Made by a program: the position numbers and the translations under genes. The notes beneath the pieces were generated by a model. The model saw only the letters and a program-made list of their open reading frames with translations. It did no database searches and had not been told where the DNA came from. Below, in pieces: positions 46,500 to 55,497 of a stretch of 64,000 bases of DNA (the first letter of the stretch is position 1; each line of letters starts with the position of its first letter). This DNA is from Myxococcus flavus. GTDB taxonomy: Bacteria; Myxococcota; Myxococcia; Myxococcales; Myxococcaceae. Location of the stretch: NCBI RefSeq assembly GCF_050038885.1, contig NZ_CP143624.1, forward strand, positions 4,712,001-4,776,000, written 5' to 3'.

Positions 46500-47650
46500 C
46501 AGTGAAGGGTTCCGTTGAGCGTGACGGCCACCTTGATGCAGCCGTCCCGCTTCCGAGCGAACATGTGGTAGGCGTGCGGCGCCTGGTCGAGCGGCACCCG
46601 GTGCGTGAAGACGTGCGAGGGGTGGATGCGCCCGGCGCGCACGTGCTCGAGCAGGTGCGGCATGTAGCGCTTCACGTTGGCCTGCCCGGTGCGCATCGTC
46701 TGCGCCTTGTTCATGTACGTGCCGATGTCGACCCCGCTGGCCGGCGGGCCGTAGGCGCCGATGAGGGAGATGGTGCCTCCCTTGCGCGTCGCGTGGATGG
46801 CGAAGTTGATGGCCTGCGGCGAGCCGGCCTCCAGCTTCATGTAGATGCCAAGCGCCCGGTGAACCGGTGAGCCCGCGGCCTCGCAGCCCACGGCGTCGAT
46901 GGTCGCGTCCGCGCCGCGGCCCTCCGTCATGCCCTTCACCACGGTGACGAGGTCCATGTCCCGGAAGTTGAGCGTCTCGACGCCCAGCCAGTTCCGCGCG
47001 AACTCGAGCCGGTAGTCCAGGTGGTCGACGGCGATGACGCGCCCGGCGCCCATGGCCCAGGCGGACCACATGGCGAACAGACCCACCGGGCCGCAGCCGA
47101 GCACGAGGACGGTCTCGCCGCCTTGCAGGTTGCACATCTCCGCGGCCTGGTAGCCGGTGGAGAAGGCGTCGGTGAGGGGCAGGGCATCGAGGTCCTCGAC
47201 GTCGTCGGGAATCTTCTCCGCGTCCACGCCGATGAAGGGGACGCGGACATACTCGGCCTGGCCGCCTTCGTAGCCGCCCATCGTGTGCGAGTAGCCGTAG
47301 ATGCCAGCCGCCACGTCGGTCGCCGGGTTGGTGCTGTCGCAGCAGCCGGTGAGGCCTCGCGAACAGAAGTAGCAACCGCCACAGAAAATCTGGAAGGGCA
47401 GCATCACCCGGTCGCCCTTCTGGACGCCTCGGGCGTTGGGGCCCAGCTCCTCGACGACCCCGACGAACTCGTGGCCGAACGTGGACCCGATGCGGGTGTC
47501 CGGGATGAGTCCATGGAGGAGGTGGAGGTCGGACCCGCAGATGGCCGCGCTCGTCACGCGGACGATGCCATCCTGCGGGTGCTCGATTTTCGGCTCGGGC
47601 TTGTTCCGCACCTTGACCCGGTACGGTCCGTCATAGGTCAGCGCTCTCAT
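46499..47650 (-). CDS. Zinc-dependent alcohol dehydrogenase (formaldehyde-dehydrogenase-like)
   Basis: 383 aa MDR-family enzyme. Catalytic zinc ligands are in AAICGSDLHLLHG and STFGHEFVGVVEE; the structural zinc cysteines are in CGGCYFCSRGLTGCC. The Rossmann motif VLVLGCGPVGLFA is present. The pattern DAVGCEAAGSP and the extended C-terminus resemble glutathione-independent formaldehyde dehydrogenases. ATG 47650 gives the family N-terminus (MRALTYDGP). Confidence 0.92.
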   Translation of the reverse strand: MRALTYDGPYRVKVRNKPEPKIEHPQDGIVRVTSAAICGSDLHLLHGLIPDTRIGSTFGHEFVGVVEELGPNARGVQKGDRVMLPFQIFCGGCYFCSRGLTGCCDSTNPATDVAAGIYGYSHTMGGYEGGQAEYVRVPFIGVDAEKIPDDVEDLDALPLTDAFSTGYQAAEMCNLQGGETVLVLGCGPVGLFAMWSAWAMGAGRVIAVDHLDYRLEFARNWLGVETLNFRDMDLVTVVKGMTEGRGADATIDAVGCEAAGSPVHRALGIYMKLEAGSPQAINFAIHATRKGGTISLIGAYGPPASGVDIGTYMNKAQTMRTGQANVKRYMPHLLEHVRAGRIHPSHVFTHRVPLDQAPHAYHMFARKRDGCIKVAVTLNGTLH

Positions 47651-47767
47651 GCCCAGAGCGTGCGCACCGCCCGGACAGATGCCACCGCCTTGCGAGGTGG
47701 GACAGGAGGGCGGTGGGCAAGCTGCCCGCCTCTTCACGCGAGCAGCCCCCCGAACCGTCTCGCCCGG

Positions 47768-48277
47768 TTACTCGACCACCACCAGCTTGGCGTTGTTCTC
47801 CACGGCGGTGCCTTCCTTGGCGAACAGCTCCGTCACCTTGCCGGCCTTCGGGCTCTTGAGCTCGTTCTCCATCTTCATGGCCTCCACCACGACGAGGCCC
47901 TGACCTTCCTTCACCTCGTCGCCCACGCTCACCAGCACCTTCACCACCTTGCCCGGCATGGGGGCGGTGACGAGCTGCTTGCCCTCGACGGAGAAGGCGG
48001 CGTTGGCCGCGCGCAGCCGCAGCCGGCGCTCATCCGCCACGTCGAAGCGGTTCACCTGCCCGCGCAGGAGCACGCCAACCTCGTCGCCGTTCTCCTCGAA
48101 CTCGACGTTGTACGACTGGCCGTCCACCAGCATGGACAGCGTGCCGTGCTCCAGCGCCAGCGCGTCCACCTGGTACGTGGTGCCGCCCACGGTGATTCGG
48201 TACTGGTCGTTCCCCAGGGGCTCCAGGTCCACCGGAGCCGCTTCCTTCTGGCCCTGCTGCTTCGCGAAGTAACGCAT
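47768..48277 (-). CDS. Biotin carboxyl carrier protein of acyl-CoA carboxylase
   Basis: 169 aa. The C-terminal biotinyl domain (about 100-169) has the biotin lysine in EAMKMENEL and the flanking APMPGKVVKVLVSVGDEV. The N-terminal 95 residues form a strand-rich domain that fits acyl-CoA carboxylases, where it helps bind the carboxyltransferase. ATG 48277 has AAGGA upstream. It is 23 bp after accC on the same strand. Confidence 0.92.
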   Translation of the reverse strand: MRYFAKQQGQKEAAPVDLEPLGNDQYRITVGGTTYQVDALALEHGTLSMLVDGQSYNVEFEENGDEVGVLLRGQVNRFDVADERRLRLRAANAAFSVEGKQLVTAPMPGKVVKVLVSVGDEVKEGQGLVVVEAMKMENELKSPKAGKVTELFAKEGTAVENNAKLVVVE

Positions 48278-48300
48278 GGAAGTCCTTCCGAGCTTGGGGG

Positions 48301-49818
48301 TTAGCGGCGCGAGCGCAGCGCCAGCTTCCACGGGGAGACGCCGCCGTTGCCGCCGCCCTGGCCCGTGCCTGCGCCGGGCAGCGTCTTCGCGCGCTTCTGG
48401 TCCCGCTGGTACGCGTGCACCACGCTGGCCAGCAGCGCCATCTCGCTCAGCTTCGGGTCCTCCGCGCCCAGCAGTCTGTCGTGCTCGCGGGTGAGGAAGC
48501 TGGTGTCGTAGTCGCCCTCGATGAACTCGGGGTGCGCCAGGATGGCCTTCAGGTAGCGGATGTTGGTGGTGATGCCCTTCACCACGTACTCGGACAGCGC
48601 GCGCTGCGTGCGGGCAATCGCCTCGCGCCGCGTGGGGGCCCACACGGACAGCTTGGAGATCATCGGGTCGTAGACGTTGGGCACCGTGTAGCCGGGGAAC
48701 ACGCCCGAGTCGTCGCGCACGTTCGGGCCGCCCGGTACGCGCAGGTAGGTAATCTTGCCCGGGCTGGGCATGAAGTTGCGGCTCGGGTCCTCGGCGTACA
48801 CGCGGACCTCGATGGAGTGACCGCGCGGCGCCGGCGCCTCGGTGAGGCCGAGCTTCTCGCCCTCGGCGGCCTTGATCTGCATGGCCACCAGGTCCAGGCC
48901 CGTCACCCACTCCGTCACCGGGTGCTCCACCTGGAGGCGGGTGTTCATCTCCAGGAAGTAGAAGTTGCGGTGGACGTCGACCAGGAACTCCACCGTCCCG
49001 GCGCCCACGTAGTTGACGGCCTTGGCCGCCTTCACCGCCACCTCGCCCATCTTCGCGCGCAGCTCCGGCGTGAGGATGGGGCTGGGGGTCTCCTCCACCA
49101 CCTTCTGATGCCGGCGCTGCGCCGAGCACTCGCGCTCGTTCAGGTGGATGGTGTTGCCGTACTGGTCGGCGAAGACCTGGATCTCCACGTGGTGTGGCTT
49201 CTCCAGGTACTTCTCGATGTAGACGGCGTCGTTGCCGAAGGCGTTGAGGGCCTCGCTCTTGGCGGCGCGCCACGAGGACTCGAAGTCCTCGATGCGCTCC
49301 ACCTTGCGCATGCCCTTGCCGCCGCCGCCGCCCGCGGCCTTGAGCATGACGGGGAAGCCAATCTTCTCCACGTAGGCGCGCGCCTCTTCCAGAGTGGCGA
49401 TGGGCTCGGTGGTGCCGGGCACCACGGGCACGCCGGCCTTGATCATGTTCGCGCGGGCGCGGGTCTTCTCGCCCATGGCGTCCATGGCGGAGGCCGGCGG
49501 ACCGATGAAGGTCAGCCCGGCGGCCTCGCAGGCGCGGACGAAGGAGGCGTTCTCGGAGAGGAAGCCGTAGCCGGGGTGGATGGCGTCCGCGCCGGTCTGC
49601 TTCGCGGCGTCGAGGATGCGCTGCTGCACCAGGTAGCTCTCACGCGAGGGCGGGGGCCCCACGAAGATGGCCTGGTCGGCCGTGCGCACATGAAGGGCGG
49701 AGCGGTCCGCCTCCGAGTACACCGCCACCGTGGCGATGCCGAGCTCCTTGCACGTGCGCATCACCCGGATGGCGATCTCGCCGCGATTGGCGACGAGCAC
49801 TTTGCGGATCTTGGGCAT
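48301..49818 (-). CDS. accC: Biotin carboxylase subunit of acyl-CoA carboxylase
   Basis: 505 aa ATP-grasp enzyme that carboxylates biotin. It has LVANRGEIAIRVMRT, HPGYGFLSEN, the glycine-rich KAAGGGGGKGMR, HHVEIQVFADQYGN, RECSAQRRHQKV and EMNTRLQVEHPVTE. The 40-residue C-terminal extension over AccC suits the acetyl/propionyl-CoA type. Partner genes lie on both sides (BCCP downstream, pccB upstream). Confidence 0.96.
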   Translation of the reverse strand: MPKIRKVLVANRGEIAIRVMRTCKELGIATVAVYSEADRSALHVRTADQAIFVGPPPSRESYLVQQRILDAAKQTGADAIHPGYGFLSENASFVRACEAAGLTFIGPPASAMDAMGEKTRARANMIKAGVPVVPGTTEPIATLEEARAYVEKIGFPVMLKAAGGGGGKGMRKVERIEDFESSWRAAKSEALNAFGNDAVYIEKYLEKPHHVEIQVFADQYGNTIHLNERECSAQRRHQKVVEETPSPILTPELRAKMGEVAVKAAKAVNYVGAGTVEFLVDVHRNFYFLEMNTRLQVEHPVTEWVTGLDLVAMQIKAAEGEKLGLTEAPAPRGHSIEVRVYAEDPSRNFMPSPGKITYLRVPGGPNVRDDSGVFPGYTVPNVYDPMISKLSVWAPTRREAIARTQRALSEYVVKGITTNIRYLKAILAHPEFIEGDYDTSFLTREHDRLLGAEDPKLSEMALLASVVHAYQRDQKRAKTLPGAGTGQGGGNGGVSPWKLALRSRR

Positions 49819-49856
49819 GACGCCCGTCTAGCACGGGGCGCCCGGGTTTGCCGCCT

Positions 49857-50471
49857 CTACTTCCGGGTGCTCAGGTACTGCTCCATGTAAGCCCGCGCCT
49901 GCGTCAGCTTGGCCTCCACGAAGCGGTCGTCCTCGTCCGGCTCCGGCGGCGCGGGCGGAGCCGACCGGGCAGGTTCGTTCCCGAAGTCGACCGCGGCGGC
50001 CAGCAGGTTGCGCGCCGTGTTACCGCCGCCGAAGAGCCGGGCCAGCATGCCCGTCTCCACGTCCAGCCAGCGCGCCGCCTGGCGCAGAACGTCCAGCACT
50101 TCACCTTCCACGGCCTTGGACGGGCGGCCCGGGCCGCTGACGCACGCGCGCGCGTAGCTGTGCTCGCGGTCCACGAAGAGGCCCAGCGCGCGGTCCCGGA
50201 AGTCCTGGGCCAGCGCCTGGCTCATGGCGTCCAGCTGCTCCTCCAGGAAGGGCTGCTCGGACTTGCGCGCCTTGCGGCCAGGAGCGGGGGGGAGCTCCAG
50301 CTCGACGGCGTGCCAGCCCGCGTCGGCCAGCCCCTCGGGCGGAGGCTCCACCCACTTCACCTCGGGCGTGGCCAGGTCCACCGCTTCGCAGACGCGCTTG
50401 AGCGTCTGGCGCAGGGCGGTGAGGTTTCCTTCGACGTCGGAGAGAAAGAGGAGGAGGCGGCGGTGGGACAA
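49857..50471 (-). CDS. Unknown protein between pccB and accC
   Basis: 204 aa soluble protein beginning MSHRRLLLFLSDVEGNLTALRQ. The N-terminal half has mixed strands and helices; a Pro-rich, acidic stretch near the C-terminus precedes a helix ending in QYLSTRK. No family is recognised. It lies inside the carboxylase gene run, 38 bp before accC. Confidence 0.78.
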   Translation of the reverse strand: MSHRRLLLFLSDVEGNLTALRQTLKRVCEAVDLATPEVKWVEPPPEGLADAGWHAVELELPPAPGRKARKSEQPFLEEQLDAMSQALAQDFRDRALGLFVDREHSYARACVSGPGRPSKAVEGEVLDVLRQAARWLDVETGMLARLFGGGNTARNLLAAAVDFGNEPARSAPPAPPEPDEDDRFVEAKLTQARAYMEQYLSTRK

Positions 50472-50536
50472 AATGAGATTCCTTTCCTGGCCCCTGAAAG
50501 CCCGTTCGGCACCTCCAAATTTCCCCCGTCGTGCGT

Positions 50537-50573
50537 GCCTGCCTGCCCCCCGGACGGGGGAGGGCGGGCAGGC
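50537..50573 (-). terminator. GC-rich hairpin after pccB
   Basis: GCCTGCCTGCCC (50537-50548) pairs with GGGCGGGCAGGC (50562-50573) with one mismatch. No U-tract follows, so it may attenuate rather than end transcription of the carboxylase run. Confidence 0.45.
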
Positions 50574-50589
50574 GGGGCCGGGAAGCGGC

Positions 50590-52152
<1,563 letters not shown>

Positions 52153-52162
52153 GGGGGCGCGT

Positions 52163-52888
52163 CTAGCATGATTGGGGCGGGGACGCGCCCCCTGGATGCC
52201 GGGCTTCCGTGGCTGGACGCATGGCGTCGTCAAGCACGGCTTCCACCGCGGCCAGCTCCAGGCCGTAGCGCCTCCGCACTTCCGCCAGGGGAACGTCCCA
52301 CATCTGACACCACGGGGCACCGAAGAGGAGCTGGGCCCGCTGCCCCAGGAGCCATCCCCGGACGATGGCGCGCATGCGCGCCTCCCGCTGGGAGAACGCA
52401 TAGAGGAGGGTGTTCGTCAGGCCCCCCGCGAGCACCCCCAGCGCGAAGGGGCTGCCCACCTGGGCCAGGCTGAAGGCCTGGAGGCCCAGCTCCCCCGCCA
52501 CGTCCGTCGAGAAGCCGGTGAGGACGTGCCAGACGTCATGGGACTCCAGCAGGTGCGCGCGCACGTACTCCTCGTCGGTACGGGCCTCCAGGGAGGGCAG
52601 GGCGTCCAGGTCCAGCCGGTTCGCCTCCAGGTGGTCCGCGAAGGCGCGCCCCAGGGTGTCCGGAGGCAGCGCGCGCAGCGCGGGCAGGGAGCGCAGGCCC
52701 AGGCGCGGGCGCTCGACGAAGGCCCGGGCGGCGCTGGCGTGCTGCGTCAAACGCTCCACCAGCCGCCGCATCGCCATGGGGGGCGCAATCACCGGGGCCA
52801 GACCCAGGACGTCCTGGAGTTTCTCCGGGTCCCGGATGGCCCGAGTCAAACGCCAGGCCGCCTGTGCGTACGCGACAGGATTCCACAT
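52163..52888 (-). CDS. COQ4-family protein
   Basis: 241 aa. The COQ4 zinc motif HDxxH-x11-E is present as SHDVWHVLTGFSTDVAGELG. COQ4 works in ubiquinone biosynthesis in eukaryotes and some bacteria. Myxobacteria mainly use menaquinone, so the function here is open. ATG 52888 has GGGAGG five bases upstream, which decides against an ATG four codons earlier. It may start the carboxylase run. Confidence 0.85.
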   Translation of the reverse strand: MWNPVAYAQAAWRLTRAIRDPEKLQDVLGLAPVIAPPMAMRRLVERLTQHASAARAFVERPRLGLRSLPALRALPPDTLGRAFADHLEANRLDLDALPSLEARTDEEYVRAHLLESHDVWHVLTGFSTDVAGELGLQAFSLAQVGSPFALGVLAGGLTNTLLYAFSQREARMRAIVRGWLLGQRAQLLFGAPWCQMWDVPLAEVRRRYGLELAAVEAVLDDAMRPATEARHPGGASPPQSC

Positions 52889-53099
52889 GACGCCTCCCAA
52901 GCGGGGGATGGAGCCGCCAGGTGGTCAGCGTAGGCGGGGGGCGGTGGGACGCGGGCGAAGGGGGCGCGGCCGTGCTCGCGGGCGAACATCTCCAGGGCCG
53001 AGGAGTGGACACTCAGGAGGCGGGCGGGCGACCGGGCTGTCCCCAGGCCCGTGCGTGGCGCGGGAGTGGGACGGAGGTTGAGACGACGAGGAGGGCGCC

Positions 53100-54257
53100 A
53101 TGCGTGCCGCGCGAGGTTCCTTTCAGATTGGCTCATTCCGCGGCATTCCCGTCCGCGTCCACGTCTCGCTGCTGCTGGTCCTGCCGCTATTGGCCTTCCT
53201 GTTCGGTGGGGCCTTCCGGCGCGCGGCGGAGGTGGCCGAGGTGCCTCCGGAGCGCCTGGGTGGCTCACCCGCGCTGTGGGGCCTGGCGGTGGCCGTGGGG
53301 CTGTTCGCGTCCGTGTTCGTCCACGAGCTGGCGCACACCGTGTACGCGCTGCGCCGGGGCGGGACGGTGCGCTCGATTACGCTGATGATGGTGGGGGGCG
53401 TGTCCGAGCTGACGGAGGCGCCGCCGCGTCCCCGGGACGAGGCGTTGATGGCGGCGGTGGGGCCGCTGACGAGCATCCTGCTGGCGGTGCTGTTTGGTGG
53501 CGCGACGTGGCTGCTCCAGGAGGCGCGCTCGTTCAACATCCAGTTCGCCTGCTTCTACATGGGCATCCTCAACCTGTTCCTGGGCCTCTTCAACCTGCTG
53601 CCGGCCTTCCCCATGGATGGTGGGCGCATCGTCCGCGCGTCGCTGACGGGGCGGCTGGGGCCCGTGCGCGCGACGCGGGTGGCGTCCCTGCTGGGACGCG
53701 GGTTCGCGGTGCTCTTCGCCGTGTGGGCGGTGCTGTCGTTCAACCCGTTCCTGGCCATCATCGCGTTCTTCATCTTCATGGGCGCGCAGGGCGAGGCGCA
53801 GCAGGTGCGGATGAAGACGACGCTGGAGCGGGTGCCCGTGGCCGACCTGATGACGCCGCGCCGGGTGGGCGTGGACGCGGGGGCCTCGCTGGAGGAGACG
53901 CTGTGGGAGCTGCGGCGTGAGCGACTCTTGCTGTTGCCGGTGACCGAGGACGGGCGGCCCGTGGGGCAGGTGGCGCTGGAGACGGTGCGGGGCGTGCCGG
54001 AGCCGGAGCGGATGTCGCGCACGGCGCGCGAGGTGATGCGGCCCGCGGTGGTGGTGCGCTTGGACGAGGACGGCTGGACGGCCCTGCGGCGCATGGCGGA
54101 GGAAGAAGTCCCGCAGCTCGTCGTGGTGGAGCCGGATGGGACGCTCGCTGGCACGCTGGATGTGAATGACGTGCAGCGGGGCATGGCGCTGTATCAAGCG
54201 CGCGAAGAGCGGAACGGACCGCAGGCGCGGCGCTGGCGGCAGGAGCGGCCGGCGTGA
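53100..54257 (+). CDS. Site-2-protease-type membrane metalloprotease with CBS pair
   Basis: 385 aa. About six transmembrane segments (to residue 240) include the zinc motif SVFVHELAHT (HExxH) and the third ligand in NLLPAFPMDGG. The C-terminal 130 residues form two CBS-like motifs (VADLMTPRRVGVDAG and AREVMRPAVVV), typical for the SpoIVFB/Rv2869-like branch. It should cleave within the membrane, perhaps releasing a regulator, and be tuned by nucleotide binding to CBS. ATG 53100 follows GAGGAGG. Confidence 0.92.
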   Translation: MRAARGSFQIGSFRGIPVRVHVSLLLVLPLLAFLFGGAFRRAAEVAEVPPERLGGSPALWGLAVAVGLFASVFVHELAHTVYALRRGGTVRSITLMMVGGVSELTEAPPRPRDEALMAAVGPLTSILLAVLFGGATWLLQEARSFNIQFACFYMGILNLFLGLFNLLPAFPMDGGRIVRASLTGRLGPVRATRVASLLGRGFAVLFAVWAVLSFNPFLAIIAFFIFMGAQGEAQQVRMKTTLERVPVADLMTPRRVGVDAGASLEETLWELRRERLLLLPVTEDGRPVGQVALETVRGVPEPERMSRTAREVMRPAVVVRLDEDGWTALRRMAEEEVPQLVVVEPDGTLAGTLDVNDVQRGMALYQAREERNGPQARRWRQERPA

Positions 54258-54580
54258 CGGGCAGCCGCGCGGAGTGACGTCCCGATTCGGTGGCGCCCTC
54301 CACCGCCTGGGCGCGTGTGTCGGCCCTGGTCCAGGGAGGCGCTCCGCGCGACCGACTGACACCTGCACGCCGGCACTGTCGGCGGCGCGTCGTCATCCGC
54401 CACCGTCAGCACGCGGCGGGAAGCGGGCCGCTCCCAAAGGCCGGTCGCGACGGTGGGCTACGTCGCGGTTTGCCTCGCTGCTCGCACAGGTGAGGATGGG
54501 TTGAGTCCCCTCTTGCGAAGCCTACCTGGTGCGTTGCATATGGAGGGCGCACGGCGGGTGACTCGAAAGGAGGGTTGTCC
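54258..54580. other. Gene-free stretch after the protease gene
   Basis: No credible gene was found. The last 40 bases are AT-richer and hold a strong Shine-Dalgarno sequence AAAGGAGGG for the 7-codon ORF at 54581. A promoter for that unit is expected here but no clear consensus is seen. Confidence 0.5.
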
Positions 54581-54604
54581 ATGGCTAAAGCCTGTGTAGG
54601 CTGA
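54581..54604 (+). CDS. Seven-codon leader ORF upstream of a Cys-rich lipoprotein
   Basis: ATG with AAAGGAGGG about 8 bases upstream encodes MAKACVG then TGA. It ends 5 bases before ATG 54610, which has no good ribosome site of its own. The layout suggests translational coupling or an attenuating leader. A single Cys codon could make it a cysteine sensor, which is speculation. Confidence 0.45.
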   Translation: MAKACVG

Positions 54605-54609
54605 TATTC

Positions 54610-55041
54610 ATGGAAAACGAGCCATCCTGGCGTTGTCGCGCGATGTGGGGCTCGCTGGCAGCCGCTGTCGTCTCGGCGCTGGGGTGCGGCGGGAGCGCTC
54701 ACTCCACCGTGGCCCGTCAGCCCGTGTACCTGGCGCAGGCGCAGTGTGGCCCCATGGACTCGACGGTGAGCTGCTGCGTGAAGACGCACCCGGCCACGCC
54801 TGAGCGCTGCGGGCTGACGGCCTCGGAGGCGAGCAAGTACCTGGTGCCGATGAAGGCCGCCGAGTCCGCGGCCGAGGCCAGCGGAGAAGCGGTCCCCGAG
54901 TGGAAGCAGGTGTGCATCGACACCTATGCCCTGTGCCAGGAGCAGGCCTGGTCAGGCTCTTGTTACGACTGTTTCCGGTACTGCGAAGGGCAACACGAGT
55001 GGCCGGTGGACAAGTGCCGCCGTCGCAAGAAGGGCGAGTAG
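54610..55041 (+). CDS. Small Cys-rich lipoprotein-like protein
   Basis: 143 aa. A signal peptide ends in SALGC, an imperfect lipobox, so lipid anchoring is likely. The mature part has a CCVKTH pair, a helical middle (EASKYLVPMKAAESAAEAS), and a Cys-rich C-terminus with CIDTYALCQEQ and CYDCFRYCEGQHEWPVDKC. This resembles the Cys-rich tails of myxobacterial paralogous lipoproteins, some of which are SitA-type toxins. It is too short to assign. It is 4 bp before the next gene. Confidence 0.72.
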   Translation: MENEPSWRCRAMWGSLAAAVVSALGCGGSAHSTVARQPVYLAQAQCGPMDSTVSCCVKTHPATPERCGLTASEASKYLVPMKAAESAAEASGEAVPEWKQVCIDTYALCQEQAWSGSCYDCFRYCEGQHEWPVDKCRRRKKGE

Positions 55042-55045
55042 GCAC

Positions 55046-55414
55046 ATGGCCGAGGATATTGACTGGGATCCGGTGCGTGAGCTGGCGCGGCGCGTGGAAG
55101 AGGGTGAGCCGCTGTCGCTGACGTCCGAGGTGCGCGCCTTGCTTCTCCGCTCCGCACGGGAGGTGGGCATTTCGGAGGAGGAGGCGCAGGCCGCCGTGAC
55201 AGGTGTTGCTCCGGCGACGGCCCTGCTCCTGGAGATGCGCCGTCGCATTCGTGACGGTTCGCAACGTCTCATGCGCGCGCTGACGGGAGCCCGGCGCCTC
55301 CGGGAGGCGGGCGATAAGGCTGGAGCGCGCGCACTGCTGGAAGACGTGCTCGCGGTGGAGCAGGTGCCGCTCTACCGCGAGCAGGCCGAGCTGGCCCTGA
55401 ATGACCTGGAGTGA
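55046..55414 (+). CDS. DUSAM-like (myxobacterial paralogous) small protein
   Basis: 122 aa. An acidic N-terminus (MAEDIDWDPVRELARRVEEG) leads into a helical domain with EVRALLLRSAREVGISEEEA and LEDVLAVEQVPLYREQAELA. This matches my memory of the DUSAM family of Myxococcus. It is helical, with no catalytic motif or signal peptide. The tight spacing to the lipoprotein gene suggests a partner or immunity-like role, which is untested. Confidence 0.75.
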   Translation: MAEDIDWDPVRELARRVEEGEPLSLTSEVRALLLRSAREVGISEEEAQAAVTGVAPATALLLEMRRRIRDGSQRLMRALTGARRLREAGDKAGARALLEDVLAVEQVPLYREQAELALNDLE

Positions 55415-55497
55415 GTCGGGCTCTCGCGGCGGTCAGGGTGTCCCGCCTGAGGGCTGGTACCCCATTTCGAGGCGCCACCGATGCCGATATGCCGCGC

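Noticed and set aside
52889..53268. Minus-strand open frame upstream of the COQ4-like gene
   Set aside because: It overlaps the protease gene start, is Pro/Arg-rich, and the COQ4-like ATG with GGGAGG is a better start.
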